Source: Pseudomonadota bacterium
GTDB taxonomy: Bacteria; Pseudomonadota; Gammaproteobacteria; Burkholderiales; Gallionellaceae
Length of the DNA stretch: 64,000 nucleotides
NCBI GenBank assembly: GCA_021821945.1
Contig: JAJZTF010000005.1
Coordinates: 60,361 to 124,360, forward strand
Reading direction: 5' to 3'
Position numbers and translations under genes: made by a program
Notes under the pieces: generated by a model
Databases searched by the model: none
The model's input: the letters and a program-made list of their open reading frames with translations, nothing else
Told to the model about the DNA's origin: nothing
Part shown: piece after piece, positions 10,084 through 22,294 of the stretch
Layout: each line of letters opens with the position of its first letter
Position numbering within the stretch: position 1 is the first letter of the stretch

Positions 10084-10382
10084 ACGAAAAGACATATGTG
10101 GGGCTGGACCAGGATGTCCATGCAGGACTGACCCCGTTGGGCCGCATGGTGCGCGACGCCTGGGTTTTCGGCATACTGCCCGAGACTGAAACCTGTTCCG
10201 GCTGGGACATGGGACGCATGCAGGTCCTGTACGAGGCGGTGTATGCCGCATGGGAGCCCTATGCCCATCTTCCCAGCCGCCTGTCTGGCGAGTTGCTTGA
10301 GCGCCATACGAGAATCTACGCCGAAGCCATCAGCAGTGCACGCAAGGAAGGATGGAATCCCGAGCTAAGCGATGACGAATAG
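10080..10382 (+). CDS. Small hypothetical protein co-transcribed with cbbO (100 aa)
   Basis: ATGA overlap with cbbO; MNEKTYVGLDQDVHAGLTPLGRMVRDAWVFGILPETETCSGWDMGRMQVLYEAVYAAWEPY. Confidence 0.85.
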   Translation: MNEKTYVGLDQDVHAGLTPLGRMVRDAWVFGILPETETCSGWDMGRMQVLYEAVYAAWEPYAHLPSRLSGELLERHTRIYAEAISSARKEGWNPELSDDE

Positions 10383-10784
10383 TCAGCGTGCCGGGAATTT
10401 CAGCACACGGGCCGGCGCAATCGCGCCCCCCTTCTGATTAAGCCGCTGAAGCGCATGGGTCAGCTCGATCTGCAGCCGGGGCATGATGACTGAAGCATCC
10501 ATCTGATAGTAAACTGCCTCGTATGCCACCGGCTCATCGAGTGAATTGCGGCTTTGCGGCCGGAATCTTTGCCATGCGATGTTGATCCAGCATTTTCGTA
10601 CCCCATCGAGGAAGATGAGTTCTTCATCGTCCAGAATCGCGAGAAATTGCATCGAGCGGATGGGAATGAAGAGACAGCGGTTCTGCGTCCTGGCAAGCAG
10701 GGTATGCGCCAGATTGTAGGTGACAGCCGGCAGCGTTCTGGGTTCTCTGGCTATTTCAGGGTCACGATAGCAGGTGATTTCCAT
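10383..10784 (-). CDS. Hypothetical protein (133 aa), convergent with the cbb operon
   Basis: Intact ORF filling the gap between the cbb operon and pur[44 protein letters not shown]. Confidence 0.7.
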   Translation of the reverse strand: MEITCYRDPEIAREPRTLPAVTYNLAHTLLARTQNRCLFIPIRSMQFLAILDDEELIFLDGVRKCWINIAWQRFRPQSRNSLDEPVAYEAVYYQMDASVIMPRLQIELTHALQRLNQKGGAIAPARVLKFPAR

Positions 10785-10807
10785 GGCGACATTTTACGGG
10801 AATTGAT

Positions 10808-12328
10808 ATGAACAATGCACTCTTCCAGTCTGACATAAAAAGCCTGAAACTGCTCAACCGCGGCAAGATCCGGGACATCTATGAAGTGGATCGGGACCAC
10901 CTCCTGATCGTCACGACCGACCGCCTTTCCGCATTCGACGTGGTGATGCCAGATCCCATTCCTGAAAAGGGCAGGATCCTGACGGAAATCTCCAATTTCT
11001 GGTTTGACCGGCTGGAGCATGTTGTTCCCAATCATCTGACCGGCATCGATCCCGCCACGGTAGTGGCAGAAAGCGAGCGCGAGCAAGTCAAAGATCGTGC
11101 CATCGTGGTCAGGAAGCTAAAGCCCCTGCCCATCGAAGCGATCGTGCGCGGTTATCTCGCAGGCTCCGGGTGGAAGGAATACAAGGCCTACAGGAGCGTC
11201 TGCGGAATTCCCCTACCTGAAGGGCTGCGCGAGGCGGACAAACTGCCGGAGCCCTTGTTCACCCCCTCGACCAAGGCGGAAAATGGCTCGCATGATGAGA
11301 ACATCAGCCATGAAAAGGCGGAGGCCTTGCTGGGCAGCGAACTGGCGGCCAGGGTTCGGGATGTTTGCATCGCGCTATACAAGGAGGCCGCCTCCTATGC
11401 GCTGGGACAGGGCATCATCATCGCCGACACCAAGTTCGAGTTCGGACTGGATGAGCAGGGAAAACTTTATCTGATCGACGAGGCTTTGACCCCGGATTCA
11501 TCCCGCTTCTGGCCGGCCGATCAGTACAAACCGGGCGCGAGTCCGCCCAGCTTCGACAAGCAGTATGTAAGGGACTGGCTGGAGGCTTCCGGCTGGAACA
11601 AGCAATCGCCCGGGCCCGGATTGCCCGAAGATATCGTTGCAAAAACCACCGAGAAATATCGCCTGGCGCTGAAATATCTGACACAGAGCCATATCGACAA
11701 ACTGGTCTCGGGCTATATGCGGTTTCGCAGGAACCATTATGAAAAGAACCAGGACTTGTTCGAACGCCTGACCAAACAGGGCCAGTCGCCCAAATCGATC
11801 GTGGTCGGATGCTGCGACTCCAGGGTGGATCCTGCGATTGTCACGGACTGCGATCCAGGCGACCTGTTCATCATCCGCAACGTAGCCAATCTTGTCCCGC
11901 CATTCGAGAACAGCGGCAATTTCCATGGAACGAGCGCAGCGCTGGAATATGGCGTGCGCAATCTGGGAGTCGAAAACATCATCGTGCTGGGACATGCGCA
12001 TTGCGGCGGCATACAGTCGCTCTTGGACCAGAAGGACGGGGATGATGCGCAGAACGGATTCATCTCCGGATGGATGAAGGTCGCAAGCCAGGCGCGCAAC
12101 CGGGTTCTTTCAAGGATGCAGAACAAATCGAAGGACGAAAAGCAAAGGGCATGCGAGCAGGAGGCGATTCTGGTCTCCCTTGACAATCTGCTGACCTTCC
12201 CGTGGATACTCGAGCGTGTCGCAAGCAAGAAACTGGCGCTTCATGGCTGGTACTTCGACATGGAGAAAGGCGAGTTGCTGCACTACAACCCGAACAGCAA
12301 CCGTTTCGAAGCGTTTCCAGCCCAGTGA
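10808..12328 (+). CDS. purC: SAICAR synthase (PurC) - beta-carbonic anhydrase fusion
   Basis: Residues ~1-293 PurC ([43 protein letters not shown] ... [31 protein letters not shown] ... [15 protein letters not shown]); residues ~294-506 beta-CA ([18 protein letters not shown] ... [11 protein letters not shown] ... [12 protein letters not shown] ... [17 protein letters not shown]); no stop between them. Confidence 0.93.
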   Translation: MNNALFQSDIKSLKLLNRGKIRDIYEVDRDHLLIVTTDRLSAFDVVMPDPIPEKGRILTEISNFWFDRLEHVVPNHLTGIDPATVVAESEREQVKDRAIVVRKLKPLPIEAIVRGYLAGSGWKEYKAYRSVCGIPLPEGLREADKLPEPLFTPSTKAENGSHDENISHEKAEALLGSELAARVRDVCIALYKEAASYALGQGIIIADTKFEFGLDEQGKLYLIDEALTPDSSRFWPADQYKPGASPPSFDKQYVRDWLEASGWNKQSPGPGLPEDIVAKTTEKYRLALKYLTQSHIDKLVSGYMRFRRNHYEKNQDLFERLTKQGQSPKSIVVGCCDSRVDPAIVTDCDPGDLFIIRNVANLVPPFENSGNFHGTSAALEYGVRNLGVENIIVLGHAHCGGIQSLLDQKDGDDAQNGFISGWMKVASQARNRVLSRMQNKSKDEKQRACEQEAILVSLDNLLTFPWILERVASKKLALHGWYFDMEKGELLHYNPNSNRFEAFPAQ

Positions 12329-12337
12329 CCGCCCGCG

Positions 12338-13759
12338 CTATTCGCTCGCCAGGCGCGTAGCCCGGTGAGCCTGCCTTGCAAAATGGGTCTGTCTCTTTGC
12401 GATTCTGACCGCATGGCGGTGATGATGCCGCCCCGCCCCTGCGACATGCAGTCTCTGGTTCGGCTTGACGCGTTTCCACTCCGCATTCCAATCTCTTAGC
12501 GTGTTTATGCTGACATGATAGCGGCGAGCGAGCTTGTTCAGCGTATCGCCCTCCCTGGCGACGAAGCCCTCGCTCTCTGGCGTATTGAGGCTATCGGCCT
12601 GAAGCTGCATGTTGAACGGCTGGAATGACTCCTCGACGGACTGATCGCTCACGGGCACCAGCAGGGTTTCGTTGGTGCTGATGCGGGCCCGCGATGAAAG
12701 TCCATTGACCGATTTCAATTTTTCCAGCGTCAGCCCGAAACGCGGCGCGAGACGGTCAAGGCGCTCCCCCATCTTCGCATGATAGGGCTGCCAGCTGACC
12801 AAGGGCTTGTCGTAATTCTGCAGATTGGTATGAAAAGTTTCGACCTTGTCCACCGGCAGCAATATGTAATCGCTGTTGTCATGCAGGATCACGGGCCTGT
12901 TGTTCGCGGGATTGAGTGCCACGAATTCGTCCTTGGGAATGTCCGCAAGCTTTGCAACGAGCTTGACATCCATGTGCTGGGTCGTCTGGACGATCGCGAA
13001 ATAGGGCTTGTTGGGTATGTCCGACAACGAGAGTCCATAACTCGAGGGGTTCGAAACGATGTCCTTTATCGCCATGAGCTTGGGCACATAATTGCGCGTC
13101 TCATCAGGCAGATCGAGGCTCTGATAGTCGGTAGGCAACCCCTTCCTGCGGTTTCTTTCCTGCGCCCGCTGCACAGCGCCCTCCCCCCAGTTATAGGCCG
13201 CCAGTGCGAGATTCCAGTCGCCGAACATCGTATGCAGCTTTTCAAGATAATCCAGTGCGCTCTGGGTGGCGCTGACGATGTCGCGCCTGCCGTCATACCA
13301 CCAGTTTTGCCTGAGGCCGAAATGTTTTGCGGTGGCGGGTATGAACTGCCATATTCCCGAGGCATTGCTGGAAGAGCGCGCGCCCGGATTGAATCCGCTT
13401 TCTATCATCGGCAATAAGGCGATTTCGCTGGGCATGCCGCGACGTTCGACCTCGCCTGCGATGTAGTAAAGATAGCGCCTTGCCCTTTCCATCATGCGCG
13501 CAAAATATTCAGGCTTGCGCGCATACCATTGTTCATGCCTTGCAACCAGGGGGTCATTCATCGAAGGCATCGAGAAACCATCTCTCAGGCGCTGCCAGAG
13601 ATCATCTTCGGAAAGGATGGTCAGCTGAACACTATGCGCATTGGTGTAAGCGGAAGGCAGGGAATCCAGGGAGGTGCTCAAGGCGAGTTTTTCTTCCGCC
13701 TGTGCGGTAGACATGCCGATTGCAAGGAGCAGCGAAAAAATCAGTTTGGCGTATGTCAC
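12338..13759 (-). CDS. mltD: Membrane-bound lytic murein transglycosylase D with LysM repeats
   Basis: Signal peptide; SLT motif IESGFNPGARSSSNASGIWQFIPATAKHFGL; LysM-like FVAREGDTLNKLARRYHVSINTLRDWN. Confidence 0.88.
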   Translation of the reverse strand: MTYAKLIFSLLLAIGMSTAQAEEKLALSTSLDSLPSAYTNAHSVQLTILSEDDLWQRLRDGFSMPSMNDPLVARHEQWYARKPEYFARMMERARRYLYYIAGEVERRGMPSEIALLPMIESGFNPGARSSSNASGIWQFIPATAKHFGLRQNWWYDGRRDIVSATQSALDYLEKLHTMFGDWNLALAAYNWGEGAVQRAQERNRRKGLPTDYQSLDLPDETRNYVPKLMAIKDIVSNPSSYGLSLSDIPNKPYFAIVQTTQHMDVKLVAKLADIPKDEFVALNPANNRPVILHDNSDYILLPVDKVETFHTNLQNYDKPLVSWQPYHAKMGERLDRLAPRFGLTLEKLKSVNGLSSRARISTNETLLVPVSDQSVEESFQPFNMQLQADSLNTPESEGFVAREGDTLNKLARRYHVSINTLRDWNAEWKRVKPNQRLHVAGAGRHHHRHAVRIAKRQTHFARQAHRATRLASE

Positions 13760-13961
13760 TTACCGTCCCAGTGAAATCGGAAAATCGTCCAATCGTATCC
13801 GAGTTATCCGGAACAGGTCAATGCAAATCCGGCAATTCGACTACACAAGGAGCCCGCCTTGGGAACTTTCCTGCGCCATGATCGGATTTGCTTTGTTCTT
13901 CACACACTCGGATAATAGTCAGAACGATTGGATAATGCAGAAAACACGCCATGGAGATGCA

Positions 13962-15893
13962 ATGACCTTAAGAAGACAATTGCTGCTGACGATCTTGCTG
14001 CTTTTCCTTTTGATGTTCGCTGGCGTATCCTTGATCAGCGTGAACAACACCCGGCACTATCTTCTGACCCAGCTGGGTTCATCCGCCGAGGATACCGCAC
14101 ATTCTCTCGCCCTTTCCCTCGCCCCGCATCTGCAACAGAATGACTCGAGGAAGATGGACGCCATCGTCGGCGCGATGTTCAGCCGCGGCTATTTCCGGGA
14201 GATCATCGTCAAATCCACCGATGGGAAGGCATTGGTTGAAAGGGAGTCCCCCCTCGAAGCAACGGGCGTCCCGCAATGGTTCGTCGATCTCATTCCCATT
14301 CATACGCCCGTCGTTCAGGCCCCCATCATCTCAGGATCGGGTATTGCCGCATATGTCTATGTCAGCCGGCATCCCGGGTTTGCATACGAGCAGCTCTGGC
14401 ACAACAGCATCGATGAACTGACCTGGATATCGCTGGTTGGCACAGGTTCACTGATCCTGGGTTTCATCATCCTGCATTTCATGCTGGGTTCGCTGCGTTC
14501 GGTCGAAGAGCAGGCCAATGCGATCAGCAACCGGGAATATCCGGTCCAGCAAAAGCTGCCGTGGACGACGGATTTGCGCCGCGTGGTCGAAGTGATGAAC
14601 AGGATGTCGATCAAGGTCAAGCAGATGTTCGAAGAGCAGTCCGCGCTGACCGAGAAGCTGCGCGCCGAGACCTACATGGACACGGTGACCGGTCTTGGCA
14701 ACAGGAATTACTTCAACACCCAGGTCGATTATCTGGTTCACAACCCGGAAAAATTCTACAACGGCGCCCTTTTCCTTCTGGTGCTCGATCGCTTCAAGGA
14801 ATACAACAATCTATACGGTTTCGAGGCCGGAGACGAGATACTCGTCAGAACCGCAGAGACCCTGAGGGAAATCGAAAAGGATGCGCCAGGCTCAGTGATC
14901 TCCCGCATGTCCGGCGCGAGCTTTGCGCTGTTCTTGCCAAATATCGAACTCGAGGCCTCCGAGCGCATGGCACAGCGCCTGGTGGATGCACTGCACCATA
15001 TCGCAGGAGAAAGCACGATCGACATCGGGCATGTCGGCATCGCACTTTACCGGAAGGGAATGGATGCAGGGAAGCTCCTTGCGGAAGCCGACATGGCGCT
15101 CCGTTCCGCCCAGTCCAGGGGCGAGGCCGGCTGGTTCAGGCGTGATGACGCCGCCATGCAGCCGATCCATGGCGCAGGAGACTGGCGCGCATTCTTCAAG
15201 AAGGTGATAGAGGGAAAATCCGTATCGCTGCATCTGCAAGCGATTCTGAGCACCAGCGGGCAGATGATGCACCGCGAGGCCTTCCTCAGGATCCCCGGCG
15301 AAGATGGAGAACTGCTGAATGCAGGCATTTTCATGCCCATGGCGGAAAACCTGGGTTATTCGGCGCAGCTTGACAGACTGGTCGTGGTTGAACTTTCAAA
15401 ACTGGCGACCAGTTCGGACGACAGACTGGCTGTCAATCTTTCGCTACAGTCGATATCCGACCAGAGTTTCGTCTCGACGCTGGAAGCGATTCTGCGCGCG
15501 CTGGGAACGAGAGCCCAGCAGCTGATGTTCGAATTCCAGGAATACGACATCGTCAATCACGCCGCGACGGTGCATGAATTCATCTCACGCCTGCAAGGCC
15601 ACGGATGCGCGTTCGGCGTCGACCACTGCGGGCGCGGATTTGCATCATTCAGCTATCTCAGGGACCTCAAGATAGACTATCTGAAAATAGACGGGAGCTA
15701 CATCCGCGACGTTGACAGCAACAAGGGCCATCAATTTCTCGTGCAATCGATTTCAAAGATCGCGCACGAGCTCGACATACAGGTGATCGCCGAGGCGGTC
15801 GAGACGGTCGCCGAACGCGACATGCTGATGAACCTTTATGTCGACGGTTTGCAGGGCTATCTGATAGGCAAACCCGAGCGCATTGAAATCTGA
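13962..15893 (+). CDS. LapD-like inner-membrane c-di-GMP receptor with degenerate GGDEF and EAL domains
   Basis: N-terminal TM plus periplasmic LapD/MoxY-like region, GGDEF site reads MSGASF, EAL site reads HREAFLR, DDFGTG motif reads DHCGRG; start MTLRRQLLLTIL preferred. Confidence 0.8.
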   Translation: MTLRRQLLLTILLLFLLMFAGVSLISVNNTRHYLLTQLGSSAEDTAHSLALSLAPHLQQNDSRKMDAIVGAMFSRGYFREIIVKSTDGKALVERESPLEATGVPQWFVDLIPIHTPVVQAPIISGSGIAAYVYVSRHPGFAYEQLWHNSIDELTWISLVGTGSLILGFIILHFMLGSLRSVEEQANAISNREYPVQQKLPWTTDLRRVVEVMNRMSIKVKQMFEEQSALTEKLRAETYMDTVTGLGNRNYFNTQVDYLVHNPEKFYNGALFLLVLDRFKEYNNLYGFEAGDEILVRTAETLREIEKDAPGSVISRMSGASFALFLPNIELEASERMAQRLVDALHHIAGESTIDIGHVGIALYRKGMDAGKLLAEADMALRSAQSRGEAGWFRRDDAAMQPIHGAGDWRAFFKKVIEGKSVSLHLQAILSTSGQMMHREAFLRIPGEDGELLNAGIFMPMAENLGYSAQLDRLVVVELSKLATSSDDRLAVNLSLQSISDQSFVSTLEAILRALGTRAQQLMFEFQEYDIVNHAATVHEFISRLQGHGCAFGVDHCGRGFASFSYLRDLKIDYLKIDGSYIRDVDSNKGHQFLVQSISKIAHELDIQVIAEAVETVAERDMLMNLYVDGLQGYLIGKPERIEI

Positions 15894-15903
15894 TCTGAAT
15901 GCG

Positions 15904-18418
<2,515 letters not shown>

Positions 18419-18422
<4 letters not shown>

Positions 18423-18604
18423 CTAATCCAATACAGTATCAGCAGACCGGAAAGCATTGCGATCACGCCGATGAAGCGCAGCTGCCCATCCGTCAGGGTG
18501 ACCAGCTTCTGGAAAGTGGCGCGCCAGACATCGGGAAAAATGAAAGGAATCAGCCCTTCGATCACCAGCATCATCGCAAAGCCAAGCAGCCAGTAATTCA
18601 GCAC
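18419..18604 (-). CDS. DUF2065-family small membrane protein
   Basis: MLNYWLLGFAMMLVIEGLIPFIFPDVWRATFQKLVTLTDGQLRFIGVIAMLSGLLILYWIR, between hflC and hisZ. Confidence 0.88.
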
Positions 18605-19482
18605 TACTTGGTCTCCTTGCCCGGACTCTTCATGTACTTGAAGAAGGCCGAGCTTGGGTCCACCACCATCACATCGCTCTTGTTCCTGAAACTCTGCTTG
18701 TATGCCTCGAGGCTGCGATAGAACGCATAGAATTCGGCATTCTTTCCGAATGCCGCACCATAGATGGCGGCCGCAGTCGCATCCCCCTCACCCTTGGTCT
18801 GCTGCGCCTGACGGTATGCCTGGGCCAGTATCACCTCGCGCTGCTTGTCTGCATCCGCCTTGATCTTCTCGCTTTCTGCAGCGCCCGATGCGCGCAACTC
18901 GTTCGCCACCCGCTTGCGTTCCGCCTCCATCCGGCGGTAGACGGAGTCGCTGATTTCGGGCGGGAAATCGACGCGCTTCAGGCGCACGTCCAGAACCTGT
19001 ATGCCGATCTTGCGCGCATCCGAGTCGATCTTCTGGCGCAGCACATTCATGATCTGCTCGCGTTCCCCCGACACCACCTCATTGATGGTGCGCTTACCGA
19101 ATTCCTCACGCATGCTTGAATTCACGGTCTGCTTCAGGCGGTTATTGGCGCGCGCCACATCCCCTCCCACGCTGATGTAATACTGCTTCACATCGACGAT
19201 GCGCCACTTGACGAAGGAATCCGCCATCACGTTTTTCTTCTCGGCCGTGATGAATCGCTCGGGTTCCCCGGTGTCCAGCGTCTGTATGCGCGCATCGAAA
19301 AAGCGCACGTTCTGCATCAGCGGAATCTTGAAGTAAAGGCCGGGTTTAGTTTTCACGCCGACGATCTCGCCCAACTGAAACACGATCGCATCCTGGCGCT
19401 GATCGACCACGAACATGCTGAGACTCAACATGATCAGCAAGACAACCGCACCGATCAAAAAGTTGGCGACACTGGTTTTCAT
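18604..19482 (-). CDS. hflC: Protease modulator HflC
   Basis: SPFH-domain sequence VVDQRQDAIVFQLGEIVGVKTKPGLYFKIPLMQNVRFFDARIQTLD. Confidence 0.95.
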   Translation of the reverse strand: MKTSVANFLIGAVVLLIMLSLSMFVVDQRQDAIVFQLGEIVGVKTKPGLYFKIPLMQNVRFFDARIQTLDTGEPERFITAEKKNVMADSFVKWRIVDVKQYYISVGGDVARANNRLKQTVNSSMREEFGKRTINEVVSGEREQIMNVLRQKIDSDARKIGIQVLDVRLKRVDFPPEISDSVYRRMEAERKRVANELRASGAAESEKIKADADKQREVILAQAYRQAQQTKGEGDATAAAIYGAAFGKNAEFYAFYRSLEAYKQSFRNKSDVMVVDPSSAFFKYMKSPGKETK

Positions 19483-20660
19483 CTGGCCTCCCGGTCGCGA
19501 CTGAGGAGCGAATCCCGCGCCCGCTGAGCCGCATTATTGTCATTCGTCTGCGTTGGTGTCGCATCGGCCTTGCTGGAAGGCGCGACATCGCCGGCCGGCG
19601 CCTGGGCGCGACTCACTTCCATCAGCTTGTCCAAAGGCAGATAAAGGAGGCTGCTTCCGCTCTTCTGGTCGACCATCACCTTGCTGACATTGGACATCAC
19701 CTGGGACATCGCATCCAGATACATGCGCTCCCGGGTCACGGCCGGCGCCTTTTCATATTGGACCAGTATCTGCTTGAAGCGGCTCGCATCGCCCTCGGCA
19801 TTGGCGATCACGCTTTGCTTGTAGCCTTCGGCTTCCTGTATCAGGCGCGCCGCCGTGCCGCTCGCGCGCGGTATCACATCGTTCGCATAGGACTGGCCTT
19901 CATTCTTCTGCCGCTCGCGGTCCTGCCCGGCCTTGACCGCATCGTCAAATGACGCCTGGACCTGTTCCGGGGGCTGCGCATTCTGCATCGTCAGCTTGCT
20001 GATCTGGATTCCGGATTTGTAGCGGTTCAGGATGTCCTGGATCAGCTTGGTGGCAGCTGCAGCGACCTGTTCCCTGCCCTCGTACAGCACGAAATCCATC
20101 TTGTTCTTCCCGACCACTTCGCGCATTGCAGACTCCGCCACCTGCCTGACATTCTCGTCCGGATTTCGGTTGTTGAAGAGATATTCCGCCGGGTCATTCA
20201 CCGTGTACTGGACTGCGAACTGGATATCGATGATGTTTTCATCCTCGGTCAGCATCAGGGATTCTTTCAGCACCTTGTTCTTGACGTTGTCGCGATATCC
20301 AATTTCAACGGTGCGGACCTCGCTCAGGTTCACGATCTCGACCGTTTCGACTGGATAGGGAATATGCCAGCGCGGACCGGGTTCTGTCGTCTCCAGCATC
20401 TTGCCAAAGCGCAACACCACGCCGCGCTGGCTCGCGTCGACGATATAAAAACCGCTGGAAAGCCAGATCAGTACGATGATGATGACGATGAGACCGATTC
20501 CGCCGCCATTTATCTTCGGGATGCCGGGCCCGGCATTCTTGTTCTCGGATCCTTTGCCGCCCAGCAGGGAGGACATTCTTGCATTCAGCTTGCGCAGCAA
20601 CTCATCAAGGTCGGGCGGACCACCATTCTTGCTGCCCCATTTCGGATCATTCAATCCCAT
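19479..20660 (-). CDS. hflK: Protease modulator HflK
   Basis: MGLNDPKWGSKNGGPPDLDELLRKLNARMSSLLG; SPFH domain. Confidence 0.95.
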   Translation of the reverse strand: MGLNDPKWGSKNGGPPDLDELLRKLNARMSSLLGGKGSENKNAGPGIPKINGGGIGLIVIIIVLIWLSSGFYIVDASQRGVVLRFGKMLETTEPGPRWHIPYPVETVEIVNLSEVRTVEIGYRDNVKNKVLKESLMLTEDENIIDIQFAVQYTVNDPAEYLFNNRNPDENVRQVAESAMREVVGKNKMDFVLYEGREQVAAAATKLIQDILNRYKSGIQISKLTMQNAQPPEQVQASFDDAVKAGQDRERQKNEGQSYANDVIPRASGTAARLIQEAEGYKQSVIANAEGDASRFKQILVQYEKAPAVTRERMYLDAMSQVMSNVSKVMVDQKSGSSLLYLPLDKLMEVSRAQAPAGDVAPSSKADATPTQTNDNNAAQRARDSLLSRDREAR

Positions 20661-21783
20661 GGCTCGTTTCTCGCTCGTTTAAGTTTTCAATCTGCAAGGC
20701 AGCGATCTTGCGCGCCTCTGATAGCGCAAGCCGCAACTCATCCAGTCCCGCGCCGTTTTTTGCACTCAGAAAAATGCGCGCAATTCTACCATACTCATCC
20801 CGCTCCACGCCTGCCTGCCTATCGGTCATGTCGATCTTGTTGAACACCAGCACCTGGGGTATCTCCCCCGCGCCGATTTCTGCCAGCACCTTGTTTACTT
20901 CGGCGATCTGGTTTTCATGTTCCGCATTGCTCGCATCGACCACATGCAGCAGCAGGTCTGCCTGTGCAGTTTCTTCCAGGGTGCTTCGAAATGCCGCAAC
21001 CAATCCATGAGGCAGATGCCTTATGAAGCCCACCGTATCGGACAGCACGATCTCGCCCTCCCCCTCGATATACATCTTGCGCGAGGTGGTATCGAGCGTT
21101 GCAAAAAGCTGGTTGGCCGCATACACGTTAGCCTTGGTCAGTCGGTTGAAGAGCGTGGATTTCCCGGCATTGGTATAACCTACGATAGAAACGGAATATG
21201 CATTTTTCCGGTTGCGAAAACGGCGCTGCACATTGCGCTGCGCCTTCAGCTTCTCGAGCCGCTCCTTGAGCAGATGCACCCGCCTGTCGAGCTTGCGCCT
21301 GTCGAGTTCCAGCTGCGTCTCGCCGGGCCCGCGCGCGCCCACTGCAAATTTCTGCTGCCCCATGTCGGCATGGCTGCCGACCAGACGGGTTGCGAGATAC
21401 TTGAGCTGCGCGAGCTCAACCTGCACCTTGCCTTCATGGCTTTGCGCCCGCTGCGCAAAGATGTCCAGAATCAGCATGGTTCGATCGATGACGCGGGCAT
21501 TCAGCCTCGCCGTGAGGTTGCGCATCTGCGCGGGAGTGAGATCGTGATTGAAGATCACGAGGGAGATTTCCATGCTGGTTACGAGATCGGCAATCTCGTC
21601 TGCCTTGCCGCTGCCGACAAAGAGCGCCGCATCCGGGCGGGAACGCCTGGCCTCAACGACGGACTCCACGCGCACGCCTGCCGTCTTGGCCAGGAGGCGC
21701 AATTCCTCCAGGCTCTCCCGATAATCCGCATCGCCAAAGTCTATGCTGACCAGCAATGCCGATTCAGCGCCTTCCTGCTTCAT
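20647..21783 (-). CDS. hflX: GTPase HflX
   Basis: [40 protein letters not shown]. Confidence 0.96.
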   Translation of the reverse strand: MKQEGAESALLVSIDFGDADYRESLEELRLLAKTAGVRVESVVEARRSRPDAALFVGSGKADEIADLVTSMEISLVIFNHDLTPAQMRNLTARLNARVIDRTMLILDIFAQRAQSHEGKVQVELAQLKYLATRLVGSHADMGQQKFAVGARGPGETQLELDRRKLDRRVHLLKERLEKLKAQRNVQRRFRNRKNAYSVSIVGYTNAGKSTLFNRLTKANVYAANQLFATLDTTSRKMYIEGEGEIVLSDTVGFIRHLPHGLVAAFRSTLEETAQADLLLHVVDASNAEHENQIAEVNKVLAEIGAGEIPQVLVFNKIDMTDRQAGVERDEYGRIARIFLSAKNGAGLDELRLALSEARKIAALQIENLNERETSHGIE

Positions 21784-22025
21784 TACTCGGCAGCGTCATC
21801 TTCAATCGACATATTGATCGCGCGAGCAGGTACGATAGTCGAAATGGCATGCTTGTAAACCATCTGGACGACGGCATTGTTCTTGAGCAAAACCACATAC
21901 TGATCGAAAGACTCCACCTGGCCTTGCAACTTGATGCCGTTGACAAGATAGATGGCCACCTGCACATGTTCCTTGCGCAGCGTATTCAGAAAGGGATCCT
22001 GCAACTGCTGGCCTTTTGTACTCAT
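21783..22025 (-). CDS. hfq: RNA chaperone Hfq
   Basis: [66 protein letters not shown]. Confidence 0.98.
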   Translation of the reverse strand: MSTKGQQLQDPFLNTLRKEHVQVAIYLVNGIKLQGQVESFDQYVVLLKNNAVVQMVYKHAISTIVPARAINMSIEDDAAE

Positions 22026-22294
22026 GTTATTGCTCTTTTTGTTAGTCACGGGAAGCACACTTTACTGGATTCTCAAATGAAAGACCAGACAAAGAAGGAA
22101 ATTTTTAGCGCCATCATCTCGGAATGCATTGCGATCCACCCACACCCGTTTTTGCCGCGACCTGCCGATAGGAATTTCCCTTCCCCTCCCCTCAATATCT
22201 TTACATCAAAATCATCCATCTCCGATATCCACGCTGGGGCAGAAAGGCGAATATCTTTCTTCCTGCAAGGCAGGTCTTCACCAAGGAGAATGTC

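Noticed and set aside
11687-12328. Carbonic anhydrase as a separate gene rather than a fusion
   Set aside because: No stop codon before it, no ATG at the natural CA N-terminus (first in-frame Met is inside the conserved helix at SGYMRF) and no obvious RBS at the junction; kept as a fusion pending read-level confirmation.
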